A DNA stretch of 64,000 nt, taken from Nocardia mangyaensis. GTDB taxonomy: Bacteria > Actinomycetota > Actinomycetes > Mycobacteriales > Mycobacteriaceae. A program made the translations under genes and the position numbers. Below, piece after piece: positions 41,798 to 54,676 of the stretch. The notes under the pieces are model-generated. The model had not been told where the DNA came from. It ran no database searches and saw only the letters and a program-made list of their open reading frames with translations. How positions within the stretch are numbered: the first letter of the stretch is position 1; the number at the start of each line of letters is the position of its first letter. The DNA lies in the NCBI RefSeq assembly GCF_001886715.1, contig NZ_CP018082.1:1116001-1180000 (forward strand), in the 5' to 3' direction.

Positions 41798-43456
41798 GTG
41801 ACTCCAGCTGACCTTGCAGATCTCCTTCGCACCACTGCGGCGAAGGTGCTTGTCGAACGTGGACTGGACTCGTCGGTCCTGCCGGAGCAGGTCACAGTGG
41901 AGCGTCCGCGCAACCCCGAACACGGCGACTATGCCACGAATGTGGCCATGCAGGTGGCCAAGCGAGCCGGAACCAATCCCCGTGAGCTGGCGGGCTGGCT
42001 GGCCGAGGCGCTCGCCGCCACCGACGGGATCGACGCCGCCGATGTCGCGGGCCCCGGCTTCCTCAACATCCGCCTGGCCGCCGCGGCGCAGGGCGCGATC
42101 CTCGCCCAGATCCTGGCCGCCGCCGACACCTACGGCACCGGCGCCACGCTGACCGGCACGAAGATCAATCTGGAGTTCGTCTCCGCCAACCCGACCGGCC
42201 CGGTCCATCTCGGTGGCACCCGCTGGGCCGCGGCAGGCGACGCGCTGGGCCGCATCCTGGCCGCCCAGGGCGCCGAGGTCACCCGCGAGTACTACTTCAA
42301 CGACAACGGCGCGCAGATCGACCGCTTCGCCAAGTCGCTGGTCGCGGCCGCCCTCGGCGAGCCGACCCCGGCCGACGGTTACGCGGGCGAGTACATCCGC
42401 GAGATCAGCGCGAGCATCCTCGCCGCGCACCCCGACGCGTTGAGCCTGCCCGCCGAGCAGCGACACGAACTGTTCCGTCGCGAGGGCGTCGAGCAGATGT
42501 TCGCCCAGATCAAGCAGGATCTGCACGACTTCGGCACCGATTTCGACGTGTACTTCAACGAGAGCTCGCTGTTCACCTCCGGCGCCGTCGAGCAGGCCGT
42601 CGAGCAGCTGAAGAACTCGGGCAACCTGTACGAGAAGGACGGCGCCTGGTGGATCGCGTCCACCGAGTTCGGCGACGACAAGGACCGCGTCGTCCTCAAG
42701 AGCGATGGCAACGCCGCCTACATCGCCGGTGACATCGCCTACTTCCAGAACAAGCGTTCGCGCGGGTTCGACCTGGCCATCTACATGCTCGGCGCCGACC
42801 ACCACGGCTACATCGGCCGGTTGAAGGCCGCCGCGGCCGCGTTCGGCGACGACCCCGACACCGTCGAGGTGCTGATCGGGCAGATGGTGAACCTGGTGCG
42901 CGACGGCAAGGCCGTGAAGATGAGCAAGCGGGCGGGCACCGTGGTCACCCTCAACGACCTGGTCGAGGCCATCGGCGTCGACGCCGCACGCTACGTGCTG
43001 GTGCGCTCGTCGGTGAACTCGAGCATCGACATCGACCTCGACCTGTGGACCAAGGCCAGCAGCGAGAACCCGGTCTACTACGTCCAGTACGCGCACGCGC
43101 GCACCTGCCGGATCATCGACAACGCCAAAGCCTTCGGATTCGACGCTGTCGCACCGGATTTCGCGCTGCTGAACTCCGATCGCGAAGGCGATCTGATCCG
43201 CACCCTCGGTGATTTCCCGCGCGTGGTCGCCACCGCCGCCGACACCCGTGAACCGCACCGCATCGCCCGCTACCTCGAGGAACTGGCCGGGGTCTACCAC
43301 CCGTTCCAGTCCGACGACGACATGCGCGTGCTGCCCAAGGGCGACGACGTCGTCACCCCGCTCAACTCGGCCCGGCTCGAACTGGTGCGGGCCACCCGCC
43401 AGGTGCTGGCCAACGGCCTCGGCCTGCTCGGCGTGAGCGCACCGGAGCGCATGTGA
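41798..43456 (+). CDS. argS: Arginyl-tRNA synthetase
   Basis: 552 residues, class I synthetase charging tRNA-Arg. The N-terminal Add-1 domain is followed by the catalytic site with HLGG at 137-140 ([11 protein letters not shown]; the HIGH motif), [15 protein letters not shown] as the KMSKS loop, and the C-terminal DALR anticodon domain. GTG start at 41798. First gene of the argS-lysA-hom-thrC-thrB run. Its substrate tRNA-Arg(CCG) lies 1.8 kb upstream. Confidence 0.96.
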   Translation: MTPADLADLLRTTAAKVLVERGLDSSVLPEQVTVERPRNPEHGDYATNVAMQVAKRAGTNPRELAGWLAEALAATDGIDAADVAGPGFLNIRLAAAAQGAILAQILAAADTYGTGATLTGTKINLEFVSANPTGPVHLGGTRWAAAGDALGRILAAQGAEVTREYYFNDNGAQIDRFAKSLVAAALGEPTPADGYAGEYIREISASILAAHPDALSLPAEQRHELFRREGVEQMFAQIKQDLHDFGTDFDVYFNESSLFTSGAVEQAVEQLKNSGNLYEKDGAWWIASTEFGDDKDRVVLKSDGNAAYIAGDIAYFQNKRSRGFDLAIYMLGADHHGYIGRLKAAAAAFGDDPDTVEVLIGQMVNLVRDGKAVKMSKRAGTVVTLNDLVEAIGVDAARYVLVRSSVNSSIDIDLDLWTKASSENPVYYVQYAHARTCRIIDNAKAFGFDAVAPDFALLNSDREGDLIRTLGDFPRVVATAADTREPHRIARYLEELAGVYHPFQSDDDMRVLPKGDDVVTPLNSARLELVRATRQVLANGLGLLGVSAPERM

Positions 43457-43490
43457 GCGCCCACGAACTTTCCAGGAAGGACGCACCCGA

Positions 43491-44912
43491 ATGAGTGCAC
43501 ACCCGGCCGGTCCCCGGCACGCGGAGATCCCGCACGCGCCGAGCTTGGCCGAGCGCCCGACCGATCCCGCCGAGATGATCGACCTGCCCGCCCACGTGTG
43601 GCCGCGCAACGCCACCCGCGATGACGACGGTGTGGTCGCGCTGGCAGGCGTGCCGGTCACCGAGCTGGCGGCGCGATACGGCACCCCGCTGTTCGTGATC
43701 GACGAGGACGATTTCCGCTCCCGCTGCCGCGACATGGTGCGCGCGTTCGGGCCGAACGCCCGCGTGCACTACGCGTCCAAGGCGTTCCTGTGCGGCGAGA
43801 TCGCGCGCTGGATCCGCGACGAGGGCCTCTCGCTGGACGTGTGCTCCGGTGGCGAGCTGGCCGTCGCGCTGCACGCCGGTTTCCCGGCCGAGCGCATCGC
43901 CCTGCACGGCAACAACAAGTCGGTGCCCGAGCTCGAGGCGTCCGTCGCGGCCGGTGTCGGGCACGTGGTCGTCGACTCGCTCTACGAGATCGAGCGGCTC
44001 GAAGCCGTCGCCGGTGCCGCGGGGGTCGTCCAGGACGTGCTGGTCCGGGTGACCGTCGGCGTCGAGGCGCACACCCACGAGTACATCTCCACCGCCCACG
44101 AGGACCAGAAGTTCGGCTTCTCGATCGCCGGTGGCGACGCGATGGAGGCGCTGGCCCGGGTCTTCGAAGCCGACAACCTGCGCCTGGTCGGCCTGCACAG
44201 CCACATCGGCTCACAGATCTTCGAGATCGACGGCTTCGAGATCGCCGCGCGCCGCATGCTCGCCCTGCTGCGCGAGGCCATCGACAAGTTCGGCATCGAG
44301 CGCACCGCGCAGATCTCCACTTTGGATCTGGGTGGCGGCCTCGGCATCTCCTACCTGCCCAGCGACAACCCGCCCCCGCTCGACGAGTTCGCCGCCAAGC
44401 TGCGCGGCCTGGTCGCCGCCGAGGCCGCCCGCGCCGGGCTGCCCGAGCCGACCATCGCCGTCGAACCGGGTCGCGCCATCGCCGGTCCCGGCACCGTGAC
44501 GCTCTATGAGGTCGGCACCATCAAGGATGTCGAGCTCGACGGTGGCGCGCGCCGTCGCTACGTCAGCGTCGACGGCGGGATGAGCGACAACATCCGCCCC
44601 GCCCTGTACCAGGCCGACTACGATTGCCGTCTGGTCTCGCGGACTTCCGGCGCGCACGCCGTGGTCGCGCGCGTGGTCGGAAAGCATTGCGAGAGTGGCG
44701 ACATCGTCATCCGTGATACCTGGATGCCCGCCGATGCCGGCCCCGGTGACCTGGTCGCCGTCGCCGCGACCGGCGCGTACTGCTATTCGATGTCGAGCCG
44801 CTACAACCAGCTCACCCGGCCCGCCGTGGTCGCGGTGCGCGACGGTGCGTCGCGATTGATTCTGCGCCGGGAAACGGTGGCGGACCTGCTCAGCCTGGAG
44901 GTGGAAGAATGA
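43491..44912 (+). CDS. lysA: Diaminopimelate decarboxylase
   Basis: 473 residues, PLP enzyme making L-lysine from meso-diaminopimelate. PLP-Lys97 in [10 protein letters not shown], the HIGSQI motif ([12 protein letters not shown]), the glycine-rich phosphate site [11 protein letters not shown], and CESGDI with the substrate Cys from the partner subunit near the C-terminus. A 34-bp gap from argS includes AGGAAGGA before the ATG. Overlaps hom by ATGA. Confidence 0.96.
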   Translation: MSAHPAGPRHAEIPHAPSLAERPTDPAEMIDLPAHVWPRNATRDDDGVVALAGVPVTELAARYGTPLFVIDEDDFRSRCRDMVRAFGPNARVHYASKAFLCGEIARWIRDEGLSLDVCSGGELAVALHAGFPAERIALHGNNKSVPELEASVAAGVGHVVVDSLYEIERLEAVAGAAGVVQDVLVRVTVGVEAHTHEYISTAHEDQKFGFSIAGGDAMEALARVFEADNLRLVGLHSHIGSQIFEIDGFEIAARRMLALLREAIDKFGIERTAQISTLDLGGGLGISYLPSDNPPPLDEFAAKLRGLVAAEAARAGLPEPTIAVEPGRAIAGPGTVTLYEVGTIKDVELDGGARRRYVSVDGGMSDNIRPALYQADYDCRLVSRTSGAHAVVARVVGKHCESGDIVIRDTWMPADAGPGDLVAVAATGAYCYSMSSRYNQLTRPAVVAVRDGASRLILRRETVADLLSLEVEE

Positions 44913-46276
44913 CCGAAACGGCTGCTGCCGTCAACAACGGCACCAGAGACACGGGGCGCCCGCTCGGCGTCGCCGTGCTCGGGATGGGCACCGTCGGCAC
45001 CGAGGTGGTCCGGGTGCTGCGCGAGCACACCGAGGACCTGCGCTCGCGCGTCGGTGCGCCGCTGGTGCTGCGCGGCGTCGCCGTGCGTGACCTGAGCAAG
45101 GACCGCGGCCTGCCCGCCGAACTGCTCACCACCGACGCCGAGGCGCTCGTCGCCCGCGACGATGTCGACCTGGTCGTCGAGGTCATGGGCGGAATCGACC
45201 CGGCTCGCGGGCTGATCGGGGCGGCGCTCACCGCGGGCAAGTCCGTCGTCACCGCCAACAAGGCGCTGCTGGCCGACTACACCGGCGAACTGGCCGCCGC
45301 CGCCGAGCGCAGCCGCGCCGACCTGTACTTCGAGGCCGCCGTCGCCGGTGCCATCCCGGTGGTGCGCCCGCTGATCCAGTCGCTGTCGGGTGACCGGGTG
45401 AACAAGGTCGTCGGCATCGTCAACGGCACCACCAACTTCATCCTCTCCGCGATGGACGAGACCGGCGCCGCCTACGACGACGTGCTCGCCGAGGCGACCG
45501 ACCTGGGTTACGCCGAGGCCGACCCGACCGCCGACGTCGAGGGCTACGACGCTGCCGCCAAGGCCGCCATCCTGGCCTCGCTGGCCTTCCACACCCGGGT
45601 GACCGCGGCGGATGTGTACCGCGAGGGCATCTCCAAGATCACCGCCGAGGACCTGGAGACCGCCTCGGCTGTGGGCTGCACGGTCAAACTGCTCGCCATC
45701 TGCGAGCGCGTCCCGTCCGGTCCGGGTGAGCCCAGCTCCGCCGAGGGCGGCAAGGATCGCGTCTCGGTACGCGTCTACCCCGCGCTCATCCCGCGCAAGC
45801 ACCCGCTGGCCTCGGTGAACGGCGCGTTCAACGCCGTCGTGGTCGAGGCCGACAATGCCGGTCGCCTGATGTTCTACGGGCAGGGCGCCGGTGGCGCGCC
45901 CACCGCGTCGGCAGTGCTCGGCGACCTGGTGATGGCCGCGCGCAACAAGTTCTACGGTGGCCGGGCACCGGGCGAATCGGTTTATGCTGAACTGCCGATC
46001 GCGCCGATCGGCGACACCCCCACCCGCTACCACGTGAACCTGCAGGTGGAGGACCGCCCCGGCGTGCTCGCCGCGGTGGCGGGGGAGTTCGCCCAGCACG
46101 GCGTGAGCATCTCCACCGTGCGTCAGCAGGGTCATGGCGACGGCGCCCGGCTGGTCGTCGTCACCCACCATGCGGTGGAGTCGTCGCTGGCCGATACTGT
46201 CGCGGCACTGGCGGAAATGGACTCCGTCACCTCCGTGACCAGCGTTCTCAGACTGGAAGGCACAGAAGAATCATGA
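44909..46276 (+). CDS. hom: Homoserine dehydrogenase
   Basis: 455 residues: NAD(P)-binding [10 protein letters not shown] near 24-33, catalytic part with [15 protein letters not shown] and [14 protein letters not shown], and a C-terminal ACT domain ([20 protein letters not shown]) for threonine feedback inhibition. It reduces aspartate semialdehyde to homoserine, the branch to threonine and methionine. Its ATG overlaps the lysA stop, and its stop overlaps a 33-codon ORF that bridges to thrC. Confidence 0.96.
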   Translation: MTETAAAVNNGTRDTGRPLGVAVLGMGTVGTEVVRVLREHTEDLRSRVGAPLVLRGVAVRDLSKDRGLPAELLTTDAEALVARDDVDLVVEVMGGIDPARGLIGAALTAGKSVVTANKALLADYTGELAAAAERSRADLYFEAAVAGAIPVVRPLIQSLSGDRVNKVVGIVNGTTNFILSAMDETGAAYDDVLAEATDLGYAEADPTADVEGYDAAAKAAILASLAFHTRVTAADVYREGISKITAEDLETASAVGCTVKLLAICERVPSGPGEPSSAEGGKDRVSVRVYPALIPRKHPLASVNGAFNAVVVEADNAGRLMFYGQGAGGAPTASAVLGDLVMAARNKFYGGRAPGESVYAELPIAPIGDTPTRYHVNLQVEDRPGVLAAVAGEFAQHGVSISTVRQQGHGDGARLVVVTHHAVESSLADTVAALAEMDSVTSVTSVLRLEGTEES

Positions 46277-46370
46277 GTACGAATGTGCGCGGCCTCGCCG
46301 ACATTCGCGCCGATGGGTATACCGGCCGTCCGTGCGCACATGGTTGCGTCGTGACCGAAGGAGCGGTGGC

Positions 46371-46374
<4 letters not shown>
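46273..46374 (+). CDS. 33-residue ORF bridging hom and thrC
   Basis: Starts with ATGA overlapping the hom stop and ends with ATGA overlapping the thrC start, so a ribosome could run hom, this ORF and thrC without leaving the RNA. The product reads [20 protein letters not shown] then [13 protein letters not shown], with two cysteines. The thrC Shine-Dalgarno (AAGGAG) lies inside it. It may be a coupling device and not a working protein; conservation has to decide. Confidence 0.42.
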
Positions 46375-48417
<2,043 letters not shown>

Positions 48418-48758
48418 CGGCGTGCCTGCCTTGCCGTTGTTCACAATGGGCAGCTATTCTGGGCAAGTCCGTACATCGTGCGCATCAGACGCCGGTGCTT
48501 CATCAGGGCAATCGCTCCAGCAGGTTCCAGGCTCGAGCCTCCAGGCCATGGAGGTGCTGCGACGCCGTGAAGCCGCGCAACTGGAATGATCTTTCCTCAC
48601 CACTGGCTTCTGGTGGCGAAGCCTCCGGCCCGCCCGCGGCGGGTAGTACGGCACAGGCGTCCTGTTGGGCGCATAATCCGAGCTCGGCACACGTTGCCGG
48701 GTCTGCGGAACGAACCCTCGAATCAGCACACGGCATTCGAGGGAAGGAAAGGACTTCC
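48418..48758 (+). promoter_or_regulatory. Long leader and promoter region of rho
   Basis: 341 bp without a supported gene. A likely promoter is TTGCCG (48431-48436), 18 bp, TATTCT (48455-48460), which leaves an mRNA leader of about 290 nt. Several short GC-rich hairpins are possible. Long leaders upstream of rho take part in autoregulation by Rho-dependent termination in other bacteria, which could apply here. Confidence 0.5.
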
Positions 48759-50885
48759 GTGACAGATACGGACCTGCTCGCGACACCCGGGGTGGAAACC
48801 AACCCTACGAACTCGGGCGGCCGCGAAAGTGAATCCGGACAGATTTCGAAAATGAGCGAAAAAACCGACGTCGCACGATCGGGGCTGACTGGAATGCTGT
48901 TGCCGCAGTTGCGCGCATTGGCGGGGGAGCTCGGTATCCGAGGCACCTCCGGGATGCGTAAGGGCGATCTCATCGCCGCTATCAAGGAGAATCAGGCCGG
49001 TGCGCCCGCCAAGGCGGACAAGCCCGCCGAGGCCGCCGCCGTGACGGCCGAAGCGCCCGCCAAGGCCGAAGCGCCCGCGAAGACGCAAGCGCCCGCGAAG
49101 ACGGAAGCGCCGGTCAAGGCCGACAAGCCGGCCAAGGCCGAGAAGACCGCGCCCGCCGAGAAGCAGGCCGCAGAGGTCGGGAACGCGGCGACCGAGCCCG
49201 CGCAGGCTCCGGCCGAACAGGCCAAAACCGAGGTCAAGACCGAGCAGGTCAAGACCGATGCCCCCGCCGAATCCGGCGAGGATTCCGGACGCGAGAGCGG
49301 CCAGCGTGGCCGTGGCAGGCAGCGCCGTGGTCGTGACCAGGCCCGTTCCGGTGGTGGCGAGAACGCCTCCGCCGAGAATCGTGGCGAGGAGACCAAGCAG
49401 GCCGACCGGTCCGACAAGTCCGAGGGTGGCGAGCAGGGTGAGCGCCGACGCGAGCGCGGTGACCGCAACAGCGGTGACCGTGGCGAACGCGCCGGTGGTG
49501 ACCGATCCGGTGGTGAGCGCGGTGAGCGCTCGGGCGGCGACCGCAATCAGAACGAGCGCAACCAGAACCAGAACGGCAGCGGGAATCGCGGTCCCCGCGA
49601 CGATCGCGGTGGTGACGACGAGGAAGGCGGCCGCGGTCGCCGGGGTCGTCGGTTCCGTGAGCGTCGTCGTGGTCGCGACCGCGACGGTGGCACCGGGGGC
49701 GGTGGCAACGAGGCCCGCGACTTCGAGATCCGCGAGGACGATGTCCTGCAGCCGGTCGCCGGCATCCTCGACGTGCTCGACAACTACGCGTTCGTGCGGA
49801 CCTCCGGCTACCTGGCCGGCCCGAACGATGTGTACGTGTCGATGAACCTGGTCCGCAAGAACGGCCTGCGCCGCGGTGACGCCATCACCGGTGCCGTCCG
49901 CGCGCCACGGGACGGCGAGCAGAGCAACCAGCGCCAGAAGTTCGACCCGCTGGTTCGCCTGGACACCGTCAACGGTGGCGAGGTCGACGCGGCCAAGCGT
50001 CGTCCCGACTTCCAGAAGCTGACCCCGCTCTACCCGAATCAGCGTCTGCGTCTGGAAACGACGCAGAACAAGCTGACAACGCGCGTGATCGACCTGATCA
50101 TGCCGATCGGCAAGGGCCAGCGCGCGCTGATCGTGTCCCCGCCCAAGGCGGGCAAGACCACGATCATGCAGGACATCGCCAACGCGATCGCGATCAACAA
50201 CCCTGAGTGCTATCTCATGGTCGTCCTGGTCGACGAACGCCCTGAAGAGGTCACCGACATGCAGCGTTCGGTGAAGGGTGAGGTCATCGCCTCCACCTTC
50301 GACCGGCCGCCGGGCGACCACACCTCCGTCGCCGAGCTCGCCATCGAGCGCGCCAAGCGACTGGTGGAGATGGGCAAAGACGTTGTGGTGCTGCTCGACT
50401 CGATCACCCGATTGGGCCGTGCGTACAACAACTCCTCGCCCGCTTCGGGCCGCATCCTCTCCGGTGGTGTCGACTCGACCGCGCTGTACCCGCCCAAGCG
50501 GTTCCTCGGCGCGGCGCGCAACATCGAGAACGGTGGCTCGCTCACCATCATCGCCACGGCGATGGTGGAGACCGGTTCCACCGGCGACACGGTGATCTTC
50601 GAGGAGTTCAAGGGCACTGGCAACGCCGAGCTCAAGCTCGATCGCAAGATCGCCGAGCGCCGCGTGTTCCCCGCGGTGGACATCAACCCGTCGAGCACCC
50701 GCCACGACGAGCTGCTGCTCTCGCCCGACGAGATGGCGGTCGTGCACAAGCTGCGGCGCGTGCTGTCCGGGCTGGATTCGCACCAGGCGATCGATCTGCT
50801 GATGGATCGCCTGCGCAAGTCCAAGAACAATCTGGAGTTCCTGATGACGGTCTCCAAGACCGCGCCGGGCGCGATCGAGGACTGA
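48759..50885 (+). CDS. rho: Transcription termination factor Rho, long actinobacterial form
   Basis: 708 residues against about 420 in E. coli. Residues about 25-80 form the Rho N-terminal SAP-like domain ([20 protein letters not shown]). A low-complexity insert of about 230 residues follows: Ala/Lys/Pro repeats ([18 protein letters not shown]) and an Arg/Gly/Asp/Asn-rich part. Then come the RNA-binding fold (about 310-390) and the hexameric motor with Walker A PPKAGKTT near 460 and [17 protein letters not shown] chose the GTG at 48759 behind GGAAGGAAAGG. It terminates untranslated transcripts. Confidence 0.95.
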   Translation: MTDTDLLATPGVETNPTNSGGRESESGQISKMSEKTDVARSGLTGMLLPQLRALAGELGIRGTSGMRKGDLIAAIKENQAGAPAKADKPAEAAAVTAEAPAKAEAPAKTQAPAKTEAPVKADKPAKAEKTAPAEKQAAEVGNAATEPAQAPAEQAKTEVKTEQVKTDAPAESGEDSGRESGQRGRGRQRRGRDQARSGGGENASAENRGEETKQADRSDKSEGGEQGERRRERGDRNSGDRGERAGGDRSGGERGERSGGDRNQNERNQNQNGSGNRGPRDDRGGDDEEGGRGRRGRRFRERRRGRDRDGGTGGGGNEARDFEIREDDVLQPVAGILDVLDNYAFVRTSGYLAGPNDVYVSMNLVRKNGLRRGDAITGAVRAPRDGEQSNQRQKFDPLVRLDTVNGGEVDAAKRRPDFQKLTPLYPNQRLRLETTQNKLTTRVIDLIMPIGKGQRALIVSPPKAGKTTIMQDIANAIAINNPECYLMVVLVDERPEEVTDMQRSVKGEVIASTFDRPPGDHTSVAELAIERAKRLVEMGKDVVVLLDSITRLGRAYNNSSPASGRILSGGVDSTALYPPKRFLGAARNIENGGSLTIIATAMVETGSTGDTVIFEEFKGTGNAELKLDRKIAERRVFPAVDINPSSTRHDELLLSPDEMAVVHKLRRVLSGLDSHQAIDLLMDRLRKSKNNLEFLMTVSKTAPGAIED

Positions 50886-50901
50886 TCTTCGGATCGACAG
50901 C

Positions 50902-50929
50902 GAAGGGCTCCGCTCCGGCGGGGCCCTTT
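50902..50929 (+). terminator. Rho-gene terminator
   Basis: Stem AAGGGCtCCGC / GGCGGGGCCCTT with a 4-nt loop followed by TTCTGTTT, 18 bp after the rho stop. Confidence 0.75.
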
Positions 50930-51006
50930 CTGTTTACGGGGAACAATCGCGGGGTAGGGGGTGTTCTCAGGGGTGCGGTCGGATCTGGCATACTGGACCG
51001 CTGTGT

Positions 51007-51024
51007 GTCTGCGAGTTCGCAGAC
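51007..51024 (+). promoter_or_regulatory. Perfect palindrome in the rpmE leader
   Basis: GTCTGCGA-gt-TCGCAGAC, 8-bp arms, 82 bp before the rpmE ATG and just after a CATACT that could serve as -10. Either an operator or a 5' mRNA hairpin. Confidence 0.5.
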
Positions 51025-51105
51025 ATCCCGCCTAGTCGGTTCCGGTTCACGCATTCCACGCTCGCGCGCGGATGCGACCCGGCGACCATTATCGAGAGGA
51101 CGCCC

Positions 51106-51339
51106 ATGAAGGCAGGAATCCACCCCACGTATGTCGACACCACCGTTGTGTGTGGTTGCGGCAACACCTTCCAGACTCGCTCCACCAAGGAGTCCGGCCA
51201 GATCACCGTCGAGGTCTGCTCGCAGTGCCACCCGTTCTACACCGGCAAGCAGAAGATCCTCGACACCGGCGGCCGCGTCGCTCGCTTCGAGGCCCGTTAC
51301 GGCAGGCGTGCCGGCAAGAAGGCCGACGCCGACAGCTAG
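51106..51339 (+). CDS. rpmE: Ribosomal protein L31, zinc-binding type
   Basis: 77 residues. Four cysteines (Cys16 and Cys18 in VCGCGN; Cys38 and Cys41 in [11 protein letters not shown]) mark the zinc-containing C+ paralogue, as opposed to the Cys-free form made under zinc starvation. Part of the large ribosomal subunit. GAGAGG lies 9 bp before the ATG. Confidence 0.96.
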   Translation: MKAGIHPTYVDTTVVCGCGNTFQTRSTKESGQITVEVCSQCHPFYTGKQKILDTGGRVARFEARYGRRAGKKADADS

Positions 51340-51348
51340 TTGCCTCCC

Positions 51349-51391
51349 CCGACGCCCGGTTCTGCTTTCGCAGGCCGGGCGTCGGTATTTT
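51349..51391 (+). terminator. rpmE terminator
   Basis: Perfect 11-bp stem CCGACGCCCGG / CCGGGCGTCGG with a 15-nt loop, followed by TATTTT. Confidence 0.85.
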
Positions 51392-51436
51392 CTGCGCCGC
51401 GGGTTCTCGGTGTTTTCTGCGGCGCGGGCGCCGCGG

Positions 51437-51520
51437 GTTCTCGGCCGCCTCGATCTTCCCTCCCTCCGGGTACTCCTTCGTCGCACCCTCCGCTCAGTCC
51501 AGATCGAGGCGGCCGAGAAC
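51437..51520. repeat. Long perfect inverted repeat between rpmE and prfA
   Basis: 20-bp arms, GTTCTCGGCCGCCTCGATCT at 51437-51456 and its exact complement at 51501-51520, around a 44-bp loop. It lies downstream of the rpmE terminator. A copy of GCCGCGGGTTCTCGG also precedes it. Role unknown; could be a small dispersed repeat element. Confidence 0.8.
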
Positions 51521-51532
51521 CGGCCTTCGGCC

Positions 51533-51568
51533 TGGTAAGGCATCTTGGTAAGGCATCTTGGTAAGGCA
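51533..51568 (+). repeat. 13-bp tandem repeat upstream of prfA
   Basis: Unit TGGTAAGGCATCT, two full copies plus a partial third, starting at 51533, 51546 and 51559. It ends 45 bp before the prfA start, inside the probable promoter or leader. Copy number could vary between strains. Confidence 0.8.
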
Positions 51569-51613
51569 CTGGCAAGACACCGCAGTCTCGACCACTCAGT
51601 AGGAGTTCAACTC

Positions 51614-52693
51614 ATGGCCGATCCGACGGCCCCGTCCGCGATCGACGACATTCTCGCCGAGTACGCGGGCCTCGAATCGCAGCTGGCCGATCCGTCGCTG
51701 CACAACGACGCGGGTGCGGCGCGACGGGTGGGAAAGCGGTTCGCCGAGCTGGCCCCGGTGATGAGCACCTACCGGAAGCTGGAGGCGGTGCGCGACGATC
51801 TCGAGGCCGCCCGCGAGCTGGCCGCCGACGATGCCGCGTTCGCCGCCGAGGTGCCCGAGCTGGAGGCGCAGTCGCTCCAGCTCGAACAGGCGCTGGCCGA
51901 TCTGCTCGCCCCGCGCGACCCGCACGACGGCGACGACGTGGTGCTCGAGGTGAAGTCCGGCGAGGGTGGCGAGGAGTCGGCGCTGTTCGCGGCGGATCTG
52001 GCGCGCATGTACATCCGGTATGCCGAGCGGCATGGCTGGAAGGTGGAGACGCTCGACGTCACCTACTCCGACCTGGGCGGATACAAGGACGCGACGCTGT
52101 CGATCAAGAGCAAGGACGCCGCTCGCGACGGGGTGTGGTCGCGATTCAAGTTCGAAGGCGGCGTGCACCGGGTGCAGCGCGTGCCGGTGACCGAGTCGCA
52201 GGGCCGCATCCACACCTCCGCGGCGGGCGTGCTGATCTACCCCGAGCCCGACGAGGTCGAGCAGGTGCAGATCGACGAGACCGACCTGCGTATCGACGTC
52301 TACCGGTCCTCCGGCAAGGGTGGCCAGGGCGTCAACACCACCGACTCCGCCGTCCGCCTCACTCACTTGCCCTCGGGCATCGTGGTGACCTGCCAGAACG
52401 AACGCTCCCAGCTGCAGAACAAGGCCCGCGCGATGCAGGTGCTCGCGGCCCGGCTGCAGGCACTCGCCGAGGAACAGGCCGAGCAGGAAGCCGCGGCGGG
52501 GCGCGCCAGTCAAATCCGCACGGTGGACCGCTCCGAGCGCATCCGCACCTACAACTTCCCGGAGAACCGGATCGCCGATCACCGCATCGGCTTCAAGTCG
52601 CACAATCTCGACGCCGTCCTCGCCGGTGACATGGACGCACTGCTCGACGCACTCGGCAAGGCCGACCGCGAAGCCCGGATGGCGGCCGAGTAA
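51614..52693 (+). CDS. prfA: Peptide chain release factor 1
   Basis: 359 residues. The GGQ motif in [20 protein letters not shown] triggers peptidyl-tRNA hydrolysis; the N-terminal coiled-coil and the PCRF domain precede it. It recognises UAA and UAG stop codons. AGTAGGAG lies about 9 bp before the ATG at 51614. Followed by prmC, which methylates its GGQ Gln. Confidence 0.96.
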   Translation: MADPTAPSAIDDILAEYAGLESQLADPSLHNDAGAARRVGKRFAELAPVMSTYRKLEAVRDDLEAARELAADDAAFAAEVPELEAQSLQLEQALADLLAPRDPHDGDDVVLEVKSGEGGEESALFAADLARMYIRYAERHGWKVETLDVTYSDLGGYKDATLSIKSKDAARDGVWSRFKFEGGVHRVQRVPVTESQGRIHTSAAGVLIYPEPDEVEQVQIDETDLRIDVYRSSGKGGQGVNTTDSAVRLTHLPSGIVVTCQNERSQLQNKARAMQVLAARLQALAEEQAEQEAAAGRASQIRTVDRSERIRTYNFPENRIADHRIGFKSHNLDAVLAGDMDALLDALGKADREARMAAE

Positions 52694-52753
52694 AGGGCAT
52701 GACCGGACAGCATCCAGCGGGGCAGCCCGCCCGACCACGAAGGCGCGGCGCCC

Positions 52754-53647
52754 GTGCCCGATGACGTGACCGGGCGACTGCGCCTGCGGCCGCTGATCAC
52801 CGCGGCCGCGGTGCGCCTTGCCGAGTCCGGGGTGGCCTCGCCGCTGCCCGACGCGGAGAACCTGGCCGCCCACGTCCTCGGTGTCGACCGGATGCGGCTG
52901 GCCCTGCACCCGATGATCGAGGCGGACGAGGCGGCGAGGTTCGGCCAGCTCGTCGAACGCCGCGCCACGCGAATTCCGTTGCAGCACTTGACCGGAATCG
53001 CCGTGATGGGTGAGATAGACCTCGCTGTGGGCCCCGGGGTGTTCGTGCCCCGCCCGGAGACCGAACTGCTCTTCGCGTGGGCGCTGGCCTACCTGGAGAC
53101 CCTCGGCCACGCGCACGCGCCGATCGTCGTCGACCTGTGCACCGGCACGGGCGCTCTGGCTTTGGCCATCGCCCACGCCCGCCCCGATGCCGTCGTCCAC
53201 GCCGTGGAGCTCGATCCCGACGCCATGATCTGGACCCGCCGCAATACCGAGGCCCGCGCCGCCGACGGCGACACCCCCGTCACCCTGCACACCGCCGACG
53301 TCACCGATTCGGCCCTGCTCACCGAGTTGACCGGCCGCGTCGACCTGGTCGTCGCGAACCCGCCCTACATCCCCGAGGCCGCCGTCCTCGATCCCGAAGT
53401 CGCCGACCACGATCCCCATCGAGCCCTCTTCGGCGGCCCGGACGGCCTCGACGTCATCCGCGCCATGACCCCGAACATCGCCCGTCTGCTTCGTCCCGGC
53501 GGCGCCACGGCCGTCGAACACGACGACACCAACGGCGCGGGAGTGGCGGCCATCGTGACCGCCGCGGGGCTGGCCGAGGTCACCGAACACCCCGACCTCG
53601 CGGGCAGACCACGTTTCGTCACGGCGCACAGTCCCAGCGAACGCTGA
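52754..53647 (+). CDS. prmC: Release-factor glutamine methyltransferase
   Basis: 297 residues. N-terminal helical domain, then the SAM Rossmann fold: VVDLCTGTGALALAIAHARP and the N5-glutamine motif VVANPPYIPEA, the hallmark of PrmC/HemK. LQHLTGIAVMGEIDLAVGPG and VFVPRPETELL are typical of PrmC. It methylates the GGQ Gln of release factors; prfA is directly upstream. Confidence 0.93.
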   Translation: MPDDVTGRLRLRPLITAAAVRLAESGVASPLPDAENLAAHVLGVDRMRLALHPMIEADEAARFGQLVERRATRIPLQHLTGIAVMGEIDLAVGPGVFVPRPETELLFAWALAYLETLGHAHAPIVVDLCTGTGALALAIAHARPDAVVHAVELDPDAMIWTRRNTEARAADGDTPVTLHTADVTDSALLTELTGRVDLVVANPPYIPEAAVLDPEVADHDPHRALFGGPDGLDVIRAMTPNIARLLRPGGATAVEHDDTNGAGVAAIVTAAGLAEVTEHPDLAGRPRFVTAHSPSER

Positions 53648-53997
53648 CCACCGTGCGGCGCCGGCGTCGACTCGCGATGCCGATGGGGACACGAACCCAC
53701 GACGTCCGCGCACCAGCCGCCGCCTCGCCCCTCGGTCCTGGCAAACCCGGGCCACCGCGCGAACATCGTGGACCCGGCGGCCTGGACAACACCTCGATCA
53801 CCCAGCACACCTCGAGCATCCGACCGATATCCCGATCTCGAGCGCGCCGGGACAACCCCGCCGGGACGCCCAAAAGTCCCCCCAGAATCGGCCACGGGCT
53901 CGAGAGCTAGACTCTTGCCGCAACCCGACATCCCGCAGGAGTCGTGTGGGGTGGCGGACAAGCCAGGCAAAGAATCGCGGAGAGGCGGAACAACGCT
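53648..53997. other. Gene-free gap before tsaC
   Basis: 350 bp with no gene, strong repeat or clear terminator that I can see. The last 30 bp carry GGAGAGGCGG, the ribosome site of tsaC. A promoter for tsaC-wecA may lie here but no good -10/-35 pair stands out. Confidence 0.4.
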
Positions 53998-54663
53998 GTG
54001 AGTACCGTCTACGACTGTGCGGAACCGGCGTCACGTGCTGCGGGGATCACCGCGGCGACCAGTGCGCTGAAGTCGGGTCGGCTGGTCGTCATGCCGACCG
54101 ACACGCTGTACGGTCTGGCCGCCGACGCCTTCGACTCCTCCGCGGTGAGCGATCTGCTGGCCGCCAAGCGGCGCGGTCGCGACATGCCGGTGCCGGTCCT
54201 GGTCGGTTCGTGGCACACTATCGACGGGCTGGTGTTCTCGGTGCGCCCGCAGGCGCGCGAGCTGATCCGCGCGTTCTGGCCGGGTGCGTTGAGCCTCGTC
54301 GTGCAGGCCGCGCCCTCGCTGGCCTGGGATCTCGGTGACACCCGCGGCACCGTCATGCTGCGGATGCCGTTGCACCCGGTGGCGCTGGAATTGCTGCGTG
54401 AGGTGGGCCCGCTGGCCGTGTCGAGCGCCAATGTGTCGGGTCAGCCGCCCGCCAGCACCGCCGAGCAGGCACGCGAGCAGCTGGGTTCGCTGGCGAGTGT
54501 GTATCTCGACGGCGGACCGGCCGAGCACGCGGTGGCCTCGACCATCGTCGATCTGACCGCGGACCAGCCGCGGGTGCTGCGGGAGGGCGCGGTGCCGGTG
54601 GCCGATATCGCGGAGGTCCTCGGCATGGTGCCCGAAGCCTTGCTCAGCTCCGCCCAGCGGTGA
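53998..54663 (+). CDS. tsaC: L-threonylcarbamoyladenylate synthase (Sua5/YciO/YrdC)
   Basis: 221 residues. YrdC fold: SGRLVVMPTDTLYGLAADAF near the N-terminus, KRRGRDMPVPVLV, FWPGALSLVV, and AVSSANVSGQPPAS, with a C-terminal VLREGAV typical of the family. It makes the threonylcarbamoyl-AMP used for t6A37 in ANN-decoding tRNAs. GTG start at 53998. Confidence 0.93.
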   Translation: MSTVYDCAEPASRAAGITAATSALKSGRLVVMPTDTLYGLAADAFDSSAVSDLLAAKRRGRDMPVPVLVGSWHTIDGLVFSVRPQARELIRAFWPGALSLVVQAAPSLAWDLGDTRGTVMLRMPLHPVALELLREVGPLAVSSANVSGQPPASTAEQAREQLGSLASVYLDGGPAEHAVASTIVDLTADQPRVLREGAVPVADIAEVLGMVPEALLSSAQR

Positions 54664-54676
54664 TCGCACGCATCCG

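Noticed and set aside
40829..43735. 968-residue minus-strand frame across DUF3105 and argS
   Set aside because: Only the C-terminal 292 residues (DUF3105) are real; the remainder is antisense to argS.
51340..51613. CRISPR-like repeats between rpmE and prfA
   Set aside because: The repeats are a single inverted pair and a 13-bp tandem run without spacers.
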